DNA of 64,000 bases, from NCBI GenBank assembly GCA_039621445.1, contig CP154957.1:24466938-24530937 (forward strand), in the 5' to 3' direction. Origin of the DNA: Euglena gracilis (taxonomy: Eukaryota; Euglenida; Euglenophyceae; Euglenales). The first letter of the stretch is position 1, and every line of letters begins with the position of its first letter. The position numbers were made by a program, and so were the translations under genes. The notes below the pieces were generated by a model. The model made no database searches, was not told the DNA's origin, and saw nothing but the letters and a program-made list of their open reading frames with translations. Of this stretch, positions 54,560-64,000 are shown in pieces.

Positions 54560-55432
54560 GAGGCTAAGGACGGGTCCTGGAGGTGCAACGGGAAGGAGCC
54601 ATGGGTGGCGAAGGCTCCATCGGGACAGGGGATGAACGGCGCGCACTGGGTATGGGGGTGCGTTGGCAGAAAATGGTGTGAGAGAAACGGGGACGGCATG
54701 GCACAGGCCGGCGGCATGGGGGGGTGCCGCCCATACACACCGGGAAGGCAGCAGGCGGAGCGGGCACCGTGTACCCGCCTGCAGCCGGGAAATGGTTCGG
54801 AATGGGCACATACGGAGAATGGGTGAACATCGCAGAGGCAGCCACAGCCGCCTGGGGGGCAGCCACAGCAGCCTGGCTGGCAGCCACCACCGTCACCTGG
54901 GGGGCGGCCACAGCAGCCTGGGAGGCAGCCACAGCCGCCTGGGGGGCAGCGTGCGGCAGCAAATGAGCGAACGCAGACACGGGCTGCGCGCCCACAGCTC
55001 CTGTCGATGGACACACCAAGGTTGATACCGCAGCTGAGGGGATCTGGGGATCAGCCTCCTGCGACGTCTGGGGAAATACAGAGACGGAGGGACGGTCGGA
55101 CGGGTGGTGCACGAAGTGCAGCGGGACGGGCTGGTGCGATGCAGCGGCGGCGACAGTCCGCGGTGGATCCTGACCTAGCACTGGCGTGGATCGCGTGTCG
55201 GGACGTGCTGTGCTGCAGGCACCGCTGTGCCCACTGGGGGGTGCGTGACTCCCCTTCCTGGCTGCTTGCCTCCTCGTCCTTCTTGGCGTCCTCGTCGGGC
55301 CAGACCCACTCCTCGGGTTGGTCTTCCCACTCGGCGTTGACCGGCGCCGTCCCTCCGCCACCCCGGCCAGCAGCGCCCCGTGCTCCGCCTCCCGCTGCCG
55401 GCGCTCCGCCACCCCCTCGTGCAGCTTGGCCT
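54560..55432 (-). CDS. Host gene exon region: coiled-coil end and Pro/Ala-rich linker
   Basis: The acceptor CAG at 55435-55433 opens AKLHEGVAERRQREAEHGAL. This joins in phase to the exon at 55708-55860 (G + AG completes Glu). Further on two frames compete: one Pro/Ser-rich with APQAAVAASQ repeats (30 bp tandem units at about 54840-54955), the other acidic near 55310 (EWEDQPEEWVWPDEDAKKDE). A short intron or an indel must connect them. Low confidence beyond 55350. Confidence 0.4.
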
Positions 55433-55544
55433 CTGGGGCGTCAGCATGGGTACGGGGGAGGGGAGGAGTCAGGAGCTGGGGGGGGGGTGCAAGCAGGAGC
55501 AGGTGGGTTTGGGCTGGATGAAAATGATGCCGGCTGGCTCACCA

Positions 55545-55680
55545 CATCAACACCCACACCCACACCCACACCCACACCCACACCCACACCCACACCCACA
55601 CCCACACCCACACCCACACCCACACCCACACCCACACCCACACCCACACCCACACCCACACCCACACACACCCACACACA
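55545..55680. repeat. (CCCACA)n microsatellite in intron
   Basis: About 20 copies of CCCACA between the exons ending at 55708 and starting at 55432. Long Cys-Gly or Thr-Pro frames here are repeat translations. Confidence 0.95.
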
Positions 55681-55707
55681 CTGGAGCGGATTCCCCCTTA
55701 CACACAC

Positions 55708-55860
55708 CGAGGTCGGCGAAGGCAGCCTTCCAGGCGGCCAGCTCCCTCTGCAGCGACTCATTCTCCTGTAGCGCTGGCGAATGGCTGGGCCTCACCTCAA
55801 AGCGGGCCTGCTGCACCTCCACCTGGGCCAGCTCCACAGCGTCACCAGGCCCTGACGTTC
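55708..55860 (-). CDS. Host gene coiled-coil exon
   Basis: Acceptor CAG before GAACGTC (55860) and donor CTCG|GTGTGTGTAAGG (55708). It encodes [16 protein letters not shown] and [19 protein letters not shown]. An internal 30 bp GTGAGG...ACAG stretch ([10 protein letters not shown]) looks like a tiny intron but is in frame. It splices in phase to 55432. Confidence 0.6.
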
Positions 55861-55996
55861 CTGAAAGTTGTTCATTTCGACCTTTTCACACCCACCCACA
55901 TGCCCCTCCCCACACCCACCCACCCACCCACACCATACACACCGGTGCGGCTGGGAAAGTATCGAGGGATGGTTGGGGGGGGGGGGAACGCCACAC

Positions 55997-56052
55997 GTCA
56001 ATCCCTGGGCCTGGCTCTTCAGCTGGTGCAGCTCCGCTGTGGTAATTTCCAG
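55997..56052 (-). CDS. Host gene coiled-coil exon (short)
   Basis: Acceptor CTCTTCAG, then LEITTAELHQLKSQAQG, with donor GTGTGG. The phase to the next exon does not close with these boundaries, so one end is uncertain. Confidence 0.45.
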
Positions 56053-56398
56053 CTGAAGAGAGGGAAGGCAGAGATGGAAGAAGGAAACCTCACAGACTTC
56101 ACAAAAAAAAACACGCAACAATTTCGGTTTCTGGTGGCTGCATAAATGTTGCAAACTCAGCATTTATGAGCGCACAAATTTTTATCAAACCTTACATACA
56201 AATAGTGAATTTTTCTAATTGCGGAGAAAATTCATGGGATGTTCGAACTTGTCCTGGAAGGTTAATCTCGCACAACTATGACCCGCCAAAGACCCGGAAG
56301 GTCTTGCTGCCTGAGCCAACCAACAAAGCAGAGGCTCGTCCCGAGGGACGGCACAGCACTCACGCCCCCGGCCCCGGCGGGGGCGGGGGCCTCCACAC

Positions 56399-56503
56399 CT
56401 CCCGGGCCAGGCCCGCCTTCTCCCACTCCAGCGCCGCGCAGGCCGCCGCCGCCTCGCCGCGGACCACCGCCAGCTCCTCGCGGTGCTGTGCGTCGCGGCG
56501 GTG
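56399..56503 (-). CDS. Host gene coiled-coil exon, 105 bp
   Basis: Acceptor GGGGCAG|CACCGCC and donor GGGAG|GTGTGG. It encodes HRRDAQHREELAVVRGEAAA followed by ACAALEWEKAGLARE, 35 codons. Heptad-like charge pattern. Confidence 0.6.
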
Positions 56504-57339
56504 CTGCCCCGCCAGGGAGGCGCCCCCTCCCGGCCGGGCGGTGCGGGGGGGGGGGGCACCCCGTGGTGCGACCCCCAGTCGGCCGCAGTTCCGGCCGCGG
56601 GAGACCCCTGTGGGGGGGGGGTCAGCCAGCGCCTTTTCCAACAAGTCCAAATTTCCCAGCCTCCGAATTGCATCCCGGGGGCTCCCAAAGCGACTCCCTG
56701 ATCCAAAATCAAAAGGAATACACAGTGAAATGCTATTGATCACCATACCCTCCGACCCTCAAAAAAACGCGACGCAAAAAAACAGCAAAAAAATCATGTT
56801 CCTGACTCCCAAGGCAGTGGCTGGGAGGGCAATCACACTTCTGATTCATTCCTCTTCCCATGTGAATCAGCAATCGATCAATCAATCAATCCAATCCTGC
56901 TCGCTGTGAGGGTGGCACACACAGAGAGTTGGGGGGAGTGCATTCGTTCACTGTGGGTTGGGAAATGGGGGCGACAACGGCGGGCATCGCCACGCCATCC
57001 AAGCGGGGTCGGCAGGCCCTTCCCTGTGTGCCGCCTCCGCCTCCGCCTCCGCACGGCGATGCTCAAGGCAGGAACGTTGTGACGCGTTGTGTCTGACAGT
57101 TCCTCGGTGAAACAATTGGGGGCATATGTGTGCGGAAACACAGAGGGACACATAACTTGGGGGTTGAGAGAAAACGAGAGAGGTAACAGACGGTGTCCCC
57201 CTTGAGGACTTCCCCAACGCCGATTCAAAAGAGAGATGATGGACGAAGTGTGCATATGAGTGCCGGCGTGCAAATGTGCATATTGGGCGCAAGCTCTCTG
57301 AAGATATCAACACTTACAGCCAATCACGGCCTACCACAC

Positions 57340-57422
57340 GCATCCCTGTTACTCATGGCCTCTGAAAGCCTTCGCCTGTGCTTCTCTGCCGCTTGCTTGA
57401 AGGCAGTTGTTTGTGCCTCGAC
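57340..57422 (-). CDS. Host gene coiled-coil exon
   Basis: Acceptor CATCACAG|GTCGAGG, encoding VEAQTTAFKQAAEKHRRRLS then EAMSNRDA. Donor GC|GTGTGG or the nearby G|GTAGGC. The sequence between this exon and 56503 shows no further gene. Confidence 0.5.
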
Positions 57423-57650
57423 CTGTGATGAAAAGGCAGACATCCCAGCCTCAGGGTCAGCAAACGTGCAGGGGTCGGCCTTCACCAGAGTGGGACAGGA
57501 GAGTCTCAAAATCAAGCTGACCTGACAATGCAATCATTCACCACTCAGCTCTGACTTCTCAGTGTTCTCTCCTTCTCCCAAAAGCTGGGCCTCCAGGGAA
57601 GAGTTGTGGTGGGAAAACCCACGAATACCTTGCAAAAATATGCCCTGCAT

Positions 57651-57889
57651 TAACCCCCCCCCCCTAATAGAAGCACGGGGCCGCTACAAGCGCAGGGTCC
57701 AAATAAAAGCGCACCCCCCGCCGCCGAAGGCGGCGGTCCGCTACAAGCGCACCCCCCATTTTGATGGGATTTCTAAAAGAAATCAACAAAAATCGCGCAG
57801 GTAGGGTCCAAATAGAAGCGCACCCCCCGCCGCCAGAGGCGGCGGTCCCCTATAAGCGCACCCGTGCTTCTATTAGGGGGGGGGGGTTA
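57651..57889. mobile_element. MITE-like foldback with C/G-run ends
   Basis: Terminal inverted repeats of about 29 bp (57651-57679 and 57861-57889): a run of about 11 C, then TAATAGAAGCACGGG, mirrored at the far end. Inside are two copies of a hairpin CCGCCGCC...GGCGGCGG (near 57718 and 57828), each in an AAGCGCACCCCCCGCC context. No ORF. Confidence 0.75.
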
Positions 57890-58239
57890 CCAGTGAATGC
57901 CCAGCGCCCTCTTTAATTTTTTTTTTCATCAGCACCACGTGGTTAGCCTCTTCGTCATTACTGGCAACAATTCCATGGATATTCATCCGCACATCTACAT
58001 GGGCTGGAAAACAGTTTCCAACTTTTTATGTCGTTTGAGGTGGAGAATCAAAGGTTGTAGGTTTGGCGCTTCTTTGGGTCTACACCCAAAAAGCATTCTA
58101 TTACATCCTTAAATAAATTAAACATATGTTAGTTTGGCCCCCCGATGCACCCGAACTAACCCCCCAACCCCCCCCCCCCAAAAAATAAGCCCCCCTCCAA
58201 AAAAAGCCCTCTGACAGTTTTCAAAAATACAAAAACCAG

Positions 58240-58460
58240 ACCCCCCCCAAATAAGACCCCCTCGGGGGGGGGGGGATAAAACTGATCTTTACCCATTTTG
58301 CATGAGTTAAAATTGGCATTCTTAAACAATTTTTGCTCATTGCCAAAAAAAAAAACTGCCATTTTTGGACGGATTTCGGCTAACGGGAGATTTTTTTGTC
58401 AAAATCTTCAGCAAAAATCCAAAAATTCGACCTGGGGTCTTATTTTGGGAGGGGGGAGGT
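58240..58460. mobile_element. Second MITE-like foldback
   Basis: CCCCCCAAATAAGACCCC near 58240-58257 is mirrored by GGGGTCTTATTTTGGGAGGG near 58434-58453. A third related end, CCCCAAAAAATAAGCCCCC, lies near 58175. 57890-58239 has no gene. Confidence 0.55.
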
Positions 58461-58554
58461 GGTTGCGCATCAGGACAGGGTGCTACAGCCTTTGTTGACT
58501 CTGAAGGTAAATAAACATTGGAGCACCACCTTGGGACTCCATCAGCCAACACGC

Positions 58555-58716
58555 CTGCAGCTCATATTGGCGGCGGAGACTGTCCAGGTCCTGTTGCTTT
58601 TCCCTCAAGGCTGCCTCTTGCTTTTCGGCGAGCTGCCTCTCCCGGTCCTTCCACTCCCGCAGGCGGGTCAGCAGTCGGTTCCGTTCCCGGTCCCACTTGG
58701 CAGCCTCGGCGGCAGG
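58555..58716 (-). CDS. Host gene coiled-coil exon, about 162 bp
   Basis: Acceptor GAGCCACAG|CCTGCC. It encodes AAKWDRERNRLLTRLREWKD then RERQLAEKQEAALREKQQDL, a strongly charged coiled coil. For phase it should end at CAG|GCGTGT, a GC donor; two bases later lies GC|GTGTTGG. Confidence 0.6.
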
Positions 58717-58922
58717 CTGTGGCTCAAACACACACACGCGCGCGCGCGCACGCACGCAATGCTCCCTCACATCATCTTTTAGATTCCCAAAAAAATAACT
58801 ATGTGACATATTGCACATGGAAGCGAAATGGCATGCGCATTTGAATGCATTGTGGACAGACAGAGGAGCGTGCAATGCACAGTGGAGTGATATGATGCAT
58901 GCAAAATGGAATTATTTCCCAC

Positions 58923-59012
58923 ATTGCAATTCTCCGTCAAAGCCTGTCTCGCTTCCAGCGTCGCTGACATTTCATCAGCGCGGTTCTGCTCGGCCGCCTT
59001 CTCCTCTCGCAG
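58923..59012 (-). CDS. Host gene coiled-coil exon, 90 bp
   Basis: Acceptor CATTCGAAG|CTGCGAG and donor AAT|GTGGGA. It encodes LREEKAAEQNRADEMSATLE then ARQALTENCN. Confidence 0.55.
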
Positions 59013-59129
59013 CTTCGAATGAGAAATGCCAGTATGAATACTCCTTTCCAAACCACTTCCCAAAGACCCCAACCCCACCGCCAGGCCCGAGCGCCAAGTT
59101 TTTGTTTCTTTTTGGGGGCCATTTTGGGC

Positions 59130-59640
59130 TGTTTTCAGGGTCAAAAAGATCGATGTTTCCAAAAAAGCAAGTCTCAAAAATGAAGCAAAATCAAAGGAAA
59201 TATATGGCGACCAAAAACCCCTGGAACGCCCTATCTAACGGTATTTTGATTTCCCCGTAACTCCACGGCTAGCCCGAGTTATGGCCACTTTAAAGGCGTT
59301 TGGCTCCAAACACTTTGGGTTTTGGCCTGTTTCGACTTAGCCATTTTCGAATCATTTAGGGGTCAAAAAAAAACCGAAGGTTTCCAAAATATGTACAAAA
59401 CAGTGCCAATCAAAGGAAATCACTGGGGACCTTCAGTTAAGCTCTGGGACCCTCTATCCCCATATTGGCCACCAGCACCAGCTGTTTGCCTGACCCCTAA
59501 AATGGCCCAATTTGCACTGTTTCGTCCTTTTTTGACTTGCCCGTTTTTTTTTTTGGCCATTTGGGGTCAAAAAATTAAGCATTCCAAATACCTCAAAAAA
59601 TGGTGGCCGATCAAAGGAAAGCACTGGGGCACCTAAAACT
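59130..59640. repeat. Diverged tandem repeat, about 200-210 bp unit, in intron
   Basis: Three related units, each with GGTCAAAAA (about 59139, 59361, 59564) and ATCAAAGGAAAT/G followed by CACTGGGGACC-like sequence (about 59193, 59410, 59610). 59641-60830 contains C/G runs and AT-rich sequence without a recognisable gene. Confidence 0.6.
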
Positions 59641-60832
59641 AAGCCTTTGAGATCTCCCATCACCCGGGATATGCCACGAGGGTCAGCTGCGCCCTGGGCC
59701 AGGCCGATGGGCCGCTGTGCCGAACCCACTCCTCCTTGGCTGGTTCCAAAATGGCGAATTTTCTTCCGGCGCACAGCGCAGCGCAGCGCCGGAAATGAGT
59801 AAAAGTGCGATTTCCCCTCACGTTTGAATGTTTTGACGTTTTGATGTTTTCCATATAAAAAAAGGTTCAAATGACTTCAAAGACTGAGCATTTTCGGCTT
59901 TATTTCGGCCTGATTTTCGCTGAAAATCGGCCTGGTATCCGGGCCTTTCCTGGTCCACAAGGACCGAGAAATTTCGCCGTCAGTTTTGAGTTGGGAGGGG
60001 GGGTCCGACCCCCCCCCCCACTGTATCCCCTCCCCTTCTCAAGGCTTCCCGTACCGACCAGACCGGGCCACAGGTCCGTTATTAACCACGTCCCTCAAAC
60101 ATCCGCTGCCTCATGGCACCATCAGGCAGTCACGAACTCAGCACTGTACAAACCCTGGTTTAAGGGACCCGATTGCAAAGCCGGGATCCAGTCGCTTGCG
60201 GGTGGAAAAAATTTTTTGGGAACCGGTCCGAGATCATGGTGATAATCCACGGTTCTCATGACTTACCCAGTGTGGGGTGGGGGGTTCTGCCCCCCCCGTT
60301 ACCCGGTGGCAGCTTTCTAACTCTAAACAGATAAGAGCTCAGCGACCCCCCCACCCACAAACCCACTGGGGTCAGCAGGATCTAGTTTGCTTGGTCGGCC
60401 GAAGGGAGTTATAAGTGAGGGGGGGGGTCAGCAGGTCAAGAAATTGTTCGTCACAATCCGACCCCCTAAAATGACCCAAAATACCCTTATAACATGATTT
60501 TTGACAAAGATCATCAAAATTGCAATCTTTTTCATGGCATTTGAGTTGAAAAAAAAATGCGAAAGATCAGCAGTAGTAAAAATCTTAGTAGGTCGTCCTT
60601 TGGTTGGTCGGCCTGAGGGCTTGAAATTGGCTGGTGCCCCACGCCTCAGCCATGACAACTGGCAGACAACGGATAGACAAAATTTTTGTGGCACCTTTTT
60701 GGTCATAATACATGTTCATCGCAAAAGCCTTCTCCCTTCACACTGACCACTTACAAATCAACCATTTTGCGCAAATTTTGAACGCCCTGCATCCCTGCAC
60801 TGTCCATACATTGGCTCACACAGGGGCCGAAC

Positions 60833-60967
60833 CTGCCGCACTTCCCCCACCTGCGCCTCCAGCGCCGCGTGCAGCGCCGCGCAGCGCTCCTCCGCCTCCC
60901 GCAGCGCCGCCTCCCCCGCCTCCTGCCGGGCGCGGTGCTGGGCCTCCCCCAGACGCCGGGCCTCCCG
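60833..60967 (-). CDS. Host gene coiled-coil exon, 135 bp
   Basis: Acceptor CCCCTGAG|CGGGAGG and donor CGGCAG|GTTCGG. It encodes REARRLGEAQHRARQEAGEA, then ALREAEERCAALHAALEAQV and GEVRQ, 45 codons. GC-rich Ala/Glu/Arg coiled coil. Confidence 0.65.
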
Positions 60968-61293
60968 CTCAGGGGTTTTTCTTCAAGACTGGGGGGGAGG
61001 GGGGGTCCCCTTACCCACCCACCCCCTGGGGGGGCCGCCCCCCCCAGGGGGGTGTGGGCCGCCCCCTGGGGGGGGGGGGGTGCGGCCCCCCCAGGGGGTG
61101 GGTGGAGCTCCCGGGGGGCCCAACCCACCCGAAAAGGCCAAAAATCGCGAAAATGTTAAAAATAGCACCTTTTTCAAAAAAAATTCGGCGCCGAAAAGTA
61201 TATCCCACCCCCCTCTGGGGGACCCCTCGGGGGGGGGGGGGCTCGACCGGACCCACCCACCCTACCCCCCTCGGGTCCAGGACTAAAAAAAAA

Positions 61294-61335
61294 ACCCCTG
61301 CTCCCGCTCCCCCTCCACCACCTGCTCCGCCCACT
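61294..61335 (-). CDS. Possible small coiled-coil exon
   Basis: After CTGACAG, reads WAEQVVEGEREQ before a poly-T tract with a GT. Very short; boundaries uncertain. Confidence 0.3.
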
Positions 61336-61414
61336 GTCAGGGCTGCACGGGAAAGCGAGGTGGGGGGGTCAACCCCCCACCCACAACCCATCCAGTTTCA
61401 GGGATTCCCGTGCA

Positions 61415-61510
61415 GCCCTGCCTGCTGCGCCGCCAGCGCCACGCACTGGTCTGCTCGTGCCTGTGCCTGCACGGCCTGAGTCCCGGGAGAGGGCCGCCGA
61501 ATTGGAACGC
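61415..61510 (-). CDS. Possible coiled-coil exon
   Basis: After GTGCCCAG near 61511 or ACTCAG near 61480, reads AVQAQARADQCVALAAQQAG. No clear GT donor lies at the end, so only the coding potential is supported. Confidence 0.35.
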
Positions 61511-61766
61511 CCTGGGCACAGAAAACAACTGCGTCTGGTTGATGTTCAGGTCTGTTTGCGGGGGGGGGGGGGCGGGGGCAAAAACCGACTTCTGGGGCAG
61601 CAGTTTTCGTCGGTGTGCCCGCCGCTTCTTGCCCTCGGTCAGTGACCGGGGTGCCCTCTCACTCCCTCAGGGTACACATCGCTGCACTCGACGCCAACCA
61701 AATGGGGTGACAACCTCTGCCACTTCACTCACCCATTTCCTTGAATGAGTGAGAGTATGTTTGCGC

Positions 61767-62121
<355 letters not shown>

Positions 62122-62482
62122 ATGCGTGTGGCTGGCTGAGTGGGTGGGTGGGTGGGCAGGTGTGTGGGGGGGTCAGCTTTTTTTTTGACAACGGTGGAAC
62201 TTCTGCCCCTTGAGACCAGTTTGGCGGGACCACTCCCACACGATGGACAGCAGATTGAGATGGAACAGCTGGTGGCAGCCACGCCCAACAGACAAACTGT
62301 GCAAAATTGGCTGTTTCCCCATTTTTACCCCAAATTGGCCATCCGGCCCAAGAAGAAATTTCAACTCCCCCCAAATTGGCCATTTTGGTCAAAAAAACGG
62401 GGAACCCCTGTGCCAGATTGCCCCCCTCCCGCAGGTTGGCCCGTTGGGCCCTTGCCCAACCGCCACGACGGGACAGGCAAAC

Positions 62483-62593
62483 CTCCACTCGCAGTACCTC
62501 CCGCTGGGCCGTCAGCTCCACCACTTGGCTGCGCAGCAGTCGCTCCTCCCGGTTGTGCCGCGCTGCCTCCTGACTTAGCCGCTGCCGCAGCTC
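62483..62593 (-). CDS. Host gene coiled-coil exon, 111 bp
   Basis: Acceptor GCCGGCAG|GAGCTGC and donor GTGGAG|GTTTGCC. It encodes ELRQRLSQEAARHNREERLL then RSQVVELTAQREVLRVE, 37 codons in phase 0. Confidence 0.65.
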
Positions 62594-62834
62594 CTGCCGG
62601 CGCGGGGGGGGGAGGGTCCATTGCTTCCCGGCCTTCTGGCAAGCTGGGGGAAATATGCTTCCTCGGCTCAAAAAAAAACACTTTCTTCTGGTGAAAACCA
62701 CGGTGAAAAAAAAAACCAATCATTTTTTTGCATTTGTGCGTGTTAGGAATTTGTGAATTCCAATGAAACTCCAGTGAGATTCTGACGCCAAAGCAAATGA
62801 ACGACCTTGGGCACGCGCTTGCAGTGGGCCACAC

Positions 62835-62961
62835 TTCCAGGCACTGCTCCTGCGTCCGGCGGAGGTCGGCCCGCTGGGCTTCGCTGCTCTGCAACGCTGC
62901 CTCCGTCCGGGCCAGCTGCTCCAGCGCTTCTTGGTGGGCCGCCCTGGCCTCCCCGGCAGGG
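62835..62961 (-). CDS. Host gene coiled-coil exon, 127 bp
   Basis: Acceptor ACCAAAG|CCCTGCC and donor CTGGAA|GTGTGG. It encodes GEARAAHQEALEQLARTEAA then LQSSEAQRADLRRTQEQCLE. Confidence 0.6.
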
Positions 62962-63210
62962 CTTTGGTACACAATGTTGGGAGTGCGATGAACAGTTGAA
63001 GAGAAAAAAGGGTTGGTTTATGCCAAGATTAATTCTGTCTTGTTCGAGGAGCAGAATAGCTCACGTGATGATGGCCACTGTTGTGCAGTTACACCTTTAT
63101 TTGTATTAAAATCAAAAATGTTATCACTTTTTTTAATTGCATCATACTACCTCTTGTTGATGGGCTGACACATTTCTCCCATCCATCATCAGGGGGAAAT
63201 GCTCGCAAAC

Positions 63211-63285
63211 CCTGACTGACAGCTTCCTGCCGCAGCGAAGCGAGCTTTCTGGGTCGCGAGTCTGCATCCTCTGCCGCATGCTGCT
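63211..63285 (-). CDS. Most upstream visible host exon, 75 bp
   Basis: Acceptor CTTCACAG|AGCAGC and donor AGG|GTTTGCG. It encodes QHAAEDADSRPRKLASLRQE then AVSQ. The start of the gene is not found and may lie beyond 64000. 63290-64000 is AT-rich without recognisable coding sequence. Confidence 0.5.
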
Positions 63286-64000
63286 CTGTGAAGGGAGGTG
63301 CTGATGGGTCCGCCCACCACCCCCTGCTGAGCTAAGGATGCAGGAACACAAAAAGCTGCATCCACCAACTCTATCCTTCTCTGGCGCTTTGAAAAAACAA
63401 TGAGCCACATTGACCTGTCTGGAGACAGTTTTTCCGGGGACAAAATGAGGGAGGGAGTGTGCACCTCCGTTTAGTGATATTGCTGAAGCCCCCCCCTCCC
63501 ATTTTGATTGGGATTTGGAGTGTTCAAATTGGATAGATACCTTTGCTAGCTGTAAGTAGTAAGTTGTGTCCTCCAAACAATAAATATTAACCACGGTGGC
63601 AAATCATGTTATTGTCGCCCATCCGAGCCAGAAAATTTTCGGCGAAAGAGCAAAAAATACTTGGAAAATTGTTATGAAAAATGGTGAAAGTGTTGCCTGT
63701 GAAGATTTTCAGAGCTTTACCCCACAATTTTGGCATTATTTTTTAAGGAAATATTTTTTTTGAAAATGATCGCGGCATTTTAAGGCTTTTTGAGGCACCC
63801 ATTTTCCAGGGCGTCCAAGGACAGATTGTGCATCAAACCAATTTCGGTCCAGGTCAAAAAATTCAAAAAAGTGAAAAAATTTGCTTGGGTCGATAAACGG
63901 TGTTCCAGCGATGCAGAAATCATTTTCAAATTTCGAATTTTTTTCTTGGAGTTGGCTTCTTGGCCAAGATTTATGACGACGTTTTCGCTTGAGAATGAAA

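Noticed and set aside
55547-55761. Gly-Cys / Gly-Val repeat protein
   Set aside because: Translation of (CCCACA)n inside an intron between in-phase exons.

Overview
This is nuclear DNA from a eukaryote, probably a protist or alga. It holds tyrosine-recombinase (DIRS/PAT-like) retroelements, a chromodomain Ty3/gypsy element, small non-autonomous LTR elements, MITE-like foldbacks and a multi-exon gene with AG acceptors. No bacterial operons, rRNA or tRNA genes or CRISPR arrays were seen. The exact lineage cannot be fixed from the sequence alone. Coordinates are read by eye and may be off by a few bases. Many reading-frame breaks sit at C or G homopolymers, so sequencing error and genuine decay cannot always be separated.

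Region 1 (1-24446) is a giant inverted repeat. The left arm is 1-10962, the spacer 10963-11556 and the right arm 11557-24446. Each arm carries a decayed DIRS-like element (gag-like segment, RT, RNase H, a PPW domain and a tyrosine recombinase), TRIM-like LTR elements, minisatellites and fragments of unknown coding sequence. The right arm is about 1.93 kb longer. The reason is that one 1.29 kb TRIM (LTR-internal-LTR, 3224-4509) has become LTR-(internal-LTR)x3 on the right (18015-21235).

Region 2 (23030-30910) holds three more partial DIRS-like copies. Copy A (23030-26640, +) is split by a 1443 bp TRIM-like insertion (23830-25272). Copies B (-) and C (+) form a second palindrome (26640-28519 / 29029-30910), and A and B form a third, smaller foldback.

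Region 3 (31007-34970) is the remnant of a Ty3/gypsy element: LTR, primer binding site (duplicated), a large internal deletion, integrase C-terminus plus chromodomain, then part of an extra 3' ORF. A G-tract minisatellite follows (about 35940-37246).

Region 4 (37252-54155) is a nearly complete 16.9 kb relative of that element, flanked by a CTTGG target duplication. Its order is LTR, PBS, long gag with an unusual N-terminal extension, zinc knuckle, aspartic protease, a PPW-like segment, RT/RNase H, integrase/chromodomain, a very long accessory region (ORF3, about 5.8 kb) and LTR. The whole element is dense in short hairpins (4-8 bp stems, 0-6 nt loops), a pattern shared with the Region 3 relative and with at least one case of paired synonymous change. 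ORF3 and this hairpin pattern are the best candidates for something undescribed.

Region 5 (54195-63290, minus strand) looks like a host gene made of short coiled-coil exons and ending in a C-terminal membrane anchor. The Region 4 element sits 34-39 bp beyond its stop codon, in antisense. Its introns hold microsatellites, two MITE-like foldbacks and a diverged tandem repeat.
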